DNA of 7,174 bases from Defluviitaleaceae bacterium. Its GTDB lineage: Bacteria; Bacillota; Clostridia; Lachnospirales; WRAX01. Positions 6,213-7,174 of this stretch are shown in pieces. The first letter of the stretch is position 1; every line of letters begins with the position of its first letter. Position numbers and translations under genes: made by a program. The notes beneath the pieces are model-generated. The model did not search any database. It saw only the letters and a list, made by a program, of their open reading frames with translations, and was not told the DNA's origin. Location of the stretch: NCBI GenBank assembly GCA_009784355.1, contig WRBU01000056.1:1-7174 (forward strand). Reading direction: 5' to 3'.

Positions 6213-7174
6213 ATGGCTGATTTCGACAGAGAATCAATGCTAGAAATGTTTTCGTTTGAAATGAACCAGCTGGTAGACCAATTGGAGCAGACCATTATTG
6301 CAAGTGAATCTGGTTTTTCTAGCGACTTTATAAATGAAGTCTTTCGTATTATGCATACTATAAAAGGCTCTGCTGCAATGATGCTTTTTGATACCATTGC
6401 TACAGCGACTCATGCCGCAGAAGATTTATTCTTTTATTTGCGTGAAGAAAAGCCGATGAACGTTGATTATTCTGAGCTAACAGACCACGTTTTGGCTTGC
6501 ATGGACTTTATCAAAGAAGAACTTGGAAAAATTGAACAAGGTCTTCCTGTAAACGGCGACCCCACAAAAGTTGAAAAAGCTATCACTGCTTTTTTAGCAG
6601 GGCTAAAAGGTACGCCAATTTTAGAGAATGTAGCATCTGAGGAAGCAAAGGCGGCTGCAGCTGCCGAGCTCGAATCACCTTTTGGCAGACATCGCTACCG
6701 TGCCAGAATCAGCTTTGATGAGAATGCGGAAATGGAAAATGTACGTGCTTTTGCAGTTGTTAATAATTTAACTCCGTACACAATGGGTTTGGTTTGTGAG
6801 CCAGAAGACCTTACAAACGAAGAAGCTATCCCAGTGATTCGTAAAAACGGCTTTGTAATTAATTTTACTTCCGATTACGATTATGGGACTGTTTTTGATG
6901 TTCTAAATAAGTCTGCATATTTACGTGATATTTTCTTGGAGGAATATACGAAAGAAAGCGAAGAAATGGAAGGGCTTAACAGCTATGATATTTTCTTGCG
7001 CTTTGAAGAAGGCGCACAAATGGAAAATGTACGCGCCTATACTGTTGTAAATTCCCTTAAGCCTTTTGCGGATTATATTTTGCACCAGCCAGCAGATTTG
7101 CTTAATGAGGATGCGGCGGCTGTTGTTGCGTACAAAGGTGTACACATCGACCTTGTAACACCGCAAAGTTACGA
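6213..7174 (+). CDS. cheA: Chemotaxis histidine kinase CheA, N-terminal part (runs off the right edge)
   Basis: The first 320 codons of CheA are present. CheA is the cytoplasmic kinase that autophosphorylates in response to receptors and passes phosphate to CheY and CheB. Residues 1 to about 110 form the P1/HPt domain, with phospho-acceptor His48 in FRIMHTIKGSAAMM (44-57). A Glu/Ala-rich linker (about 132-158) follows. Next come two successive P2-like domains that would dock CheY/CheB: about 161-245, with AEMENVRAFAVVNNL at 172-186, and about 257 to beyond 320, with AQMENVRAYTVVNSL at 268-282. The dimerisation, kinase and CheW-like domains must lie past the window. The ATG at 6213 has GGAGG at 6202-6206 six bases upstream. 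The 76-nt gap after cheR holds no convincing promoter. The HPt motif and MENVRAF-type P2 motif make this CheA rather than another HPt kinase. Confidence 0.92.
   Translation, partial: MADFDRESMLEMFSFEMNQLVDQLEQTIIASESGFSSDFINEVFRIMHTIKGSAAMMLFDTIATATHAAEDLFFYLREEKPMNVDYSELTDHVLACMDFIKEELGKIEQGLPVNGDPTKVEKAITAFLAGLKGTPILENVASEEAKAAAAAELESPFGRHRYRARISFDENAEMENVRAFAVVNNLTPYTMGLVCEPEDLTNEEAIPVIRKNGFVINFTSDYDYGTVFDVLNKSAYLRDIFLEEYTKESEEMEGLNSYDIFLRFEEGAQMENVRAYTVVNSLKPFADYILHQPADLLNEDAAAVVAYKGVHIDLVTPQSY
6693..7174 (+). repeat. Tandem duplication of a P2-like domain within cheA
   Basis: Residues 161-225 and 257-320 (plus the first bases of the next codon) of the CheA product align without gaps at an offset of 96 residues. 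My hand alignment gives about 25 identities in 65 positions. The core is MENVRA-x2-VVN-x-L-x-P, followed by P-x-DL-x-NE and a conserved Gly. At the DNA level only a 16-base stretch is identical (6730-6745 and 7018-7033), so the duplication is old. The second copy is cut by the window edge. Confidence 0.75.

Noticed and set aside
6101..6397. Minus-strand open frame of 98 codons over the cheR-cheA junction
   Set aside because: It is antisense to the HPt coding region of cheA and the cheR end, with no family resemblance; it is a shadow.
6926..6998. Repeated TGATATTTTCTTG (6926-6938 and 6986-6998) in cheA
   Set aside because: Both copies are in coding sequence at non-equivalent places of the P2 repeats and encode the common D-I-F-L; probably chance.

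Overview
This is a low-GC (AT-rich) chromosomal window that looks like a member of the Firmicutes, most likely a motile clostridial-type anaerobe. The evidence is strong AGGAGG-type ribosome sites, consensus sigma-A promoters, a TTG start, a TmcAL (YlbM-type) tRNA acetate ligase, an ECF-type BioY and a cheR-cheA chemotaxis block. The genus cannot be told from the sequence. There is no sign of mobile elements, CRISPR, tRNA or rRNA. Every gene can be assigned to a known family, and I see no wholly new system.

Layout, left to right. (1) 1-1253, minus strand: mscL, bioY and a DUF2752 membrane protein cut by the left edge form a tight operon with gaps of 18 and 14 nt. A candidate promoter lies upstream of mscL. 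(2) 1275-3899, minus strand: an oxidative-defence block of dps, a nitroreductase-family gene and katA. Dps has its own promoter with a palindrome over the -10 region and is followed by a strong hairpin. The nitroreductase and katA genes are 23 nt apart and form a second unit, with another AT-rich palindrome upstream and an 18-bp hairpin downstream of katA. (3) 4014-5180, minus strand: tmcAL. (4) 5181-5326: a compact divergent control region with two good promoters whose -35 boxes are only 6 bp apart. (5) 5327-7174, plus strand: cheR and then the 5' part of cheA, which is cut by the right edge.

How the genes work together: Dps and catalase both remove hydrogen peroxide, one by using it to oxidise and store iron and the other by dismutation. 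Their linkage and palindromic promoter sites suggest shared peroxide or metal-responsive control, PerR/Fur-like by inference only. CheR methylates chemoreceptors and CheA is the histidine kinase they control. MscL, BioY and DUF2752 are all membrane proteins without an obvious common pathway. The most notable details are a C-terminal four-cysteine zinc-ribbon-like motif on MscL and two tandem P2-like (response-regulator-binding) domains in CheA.
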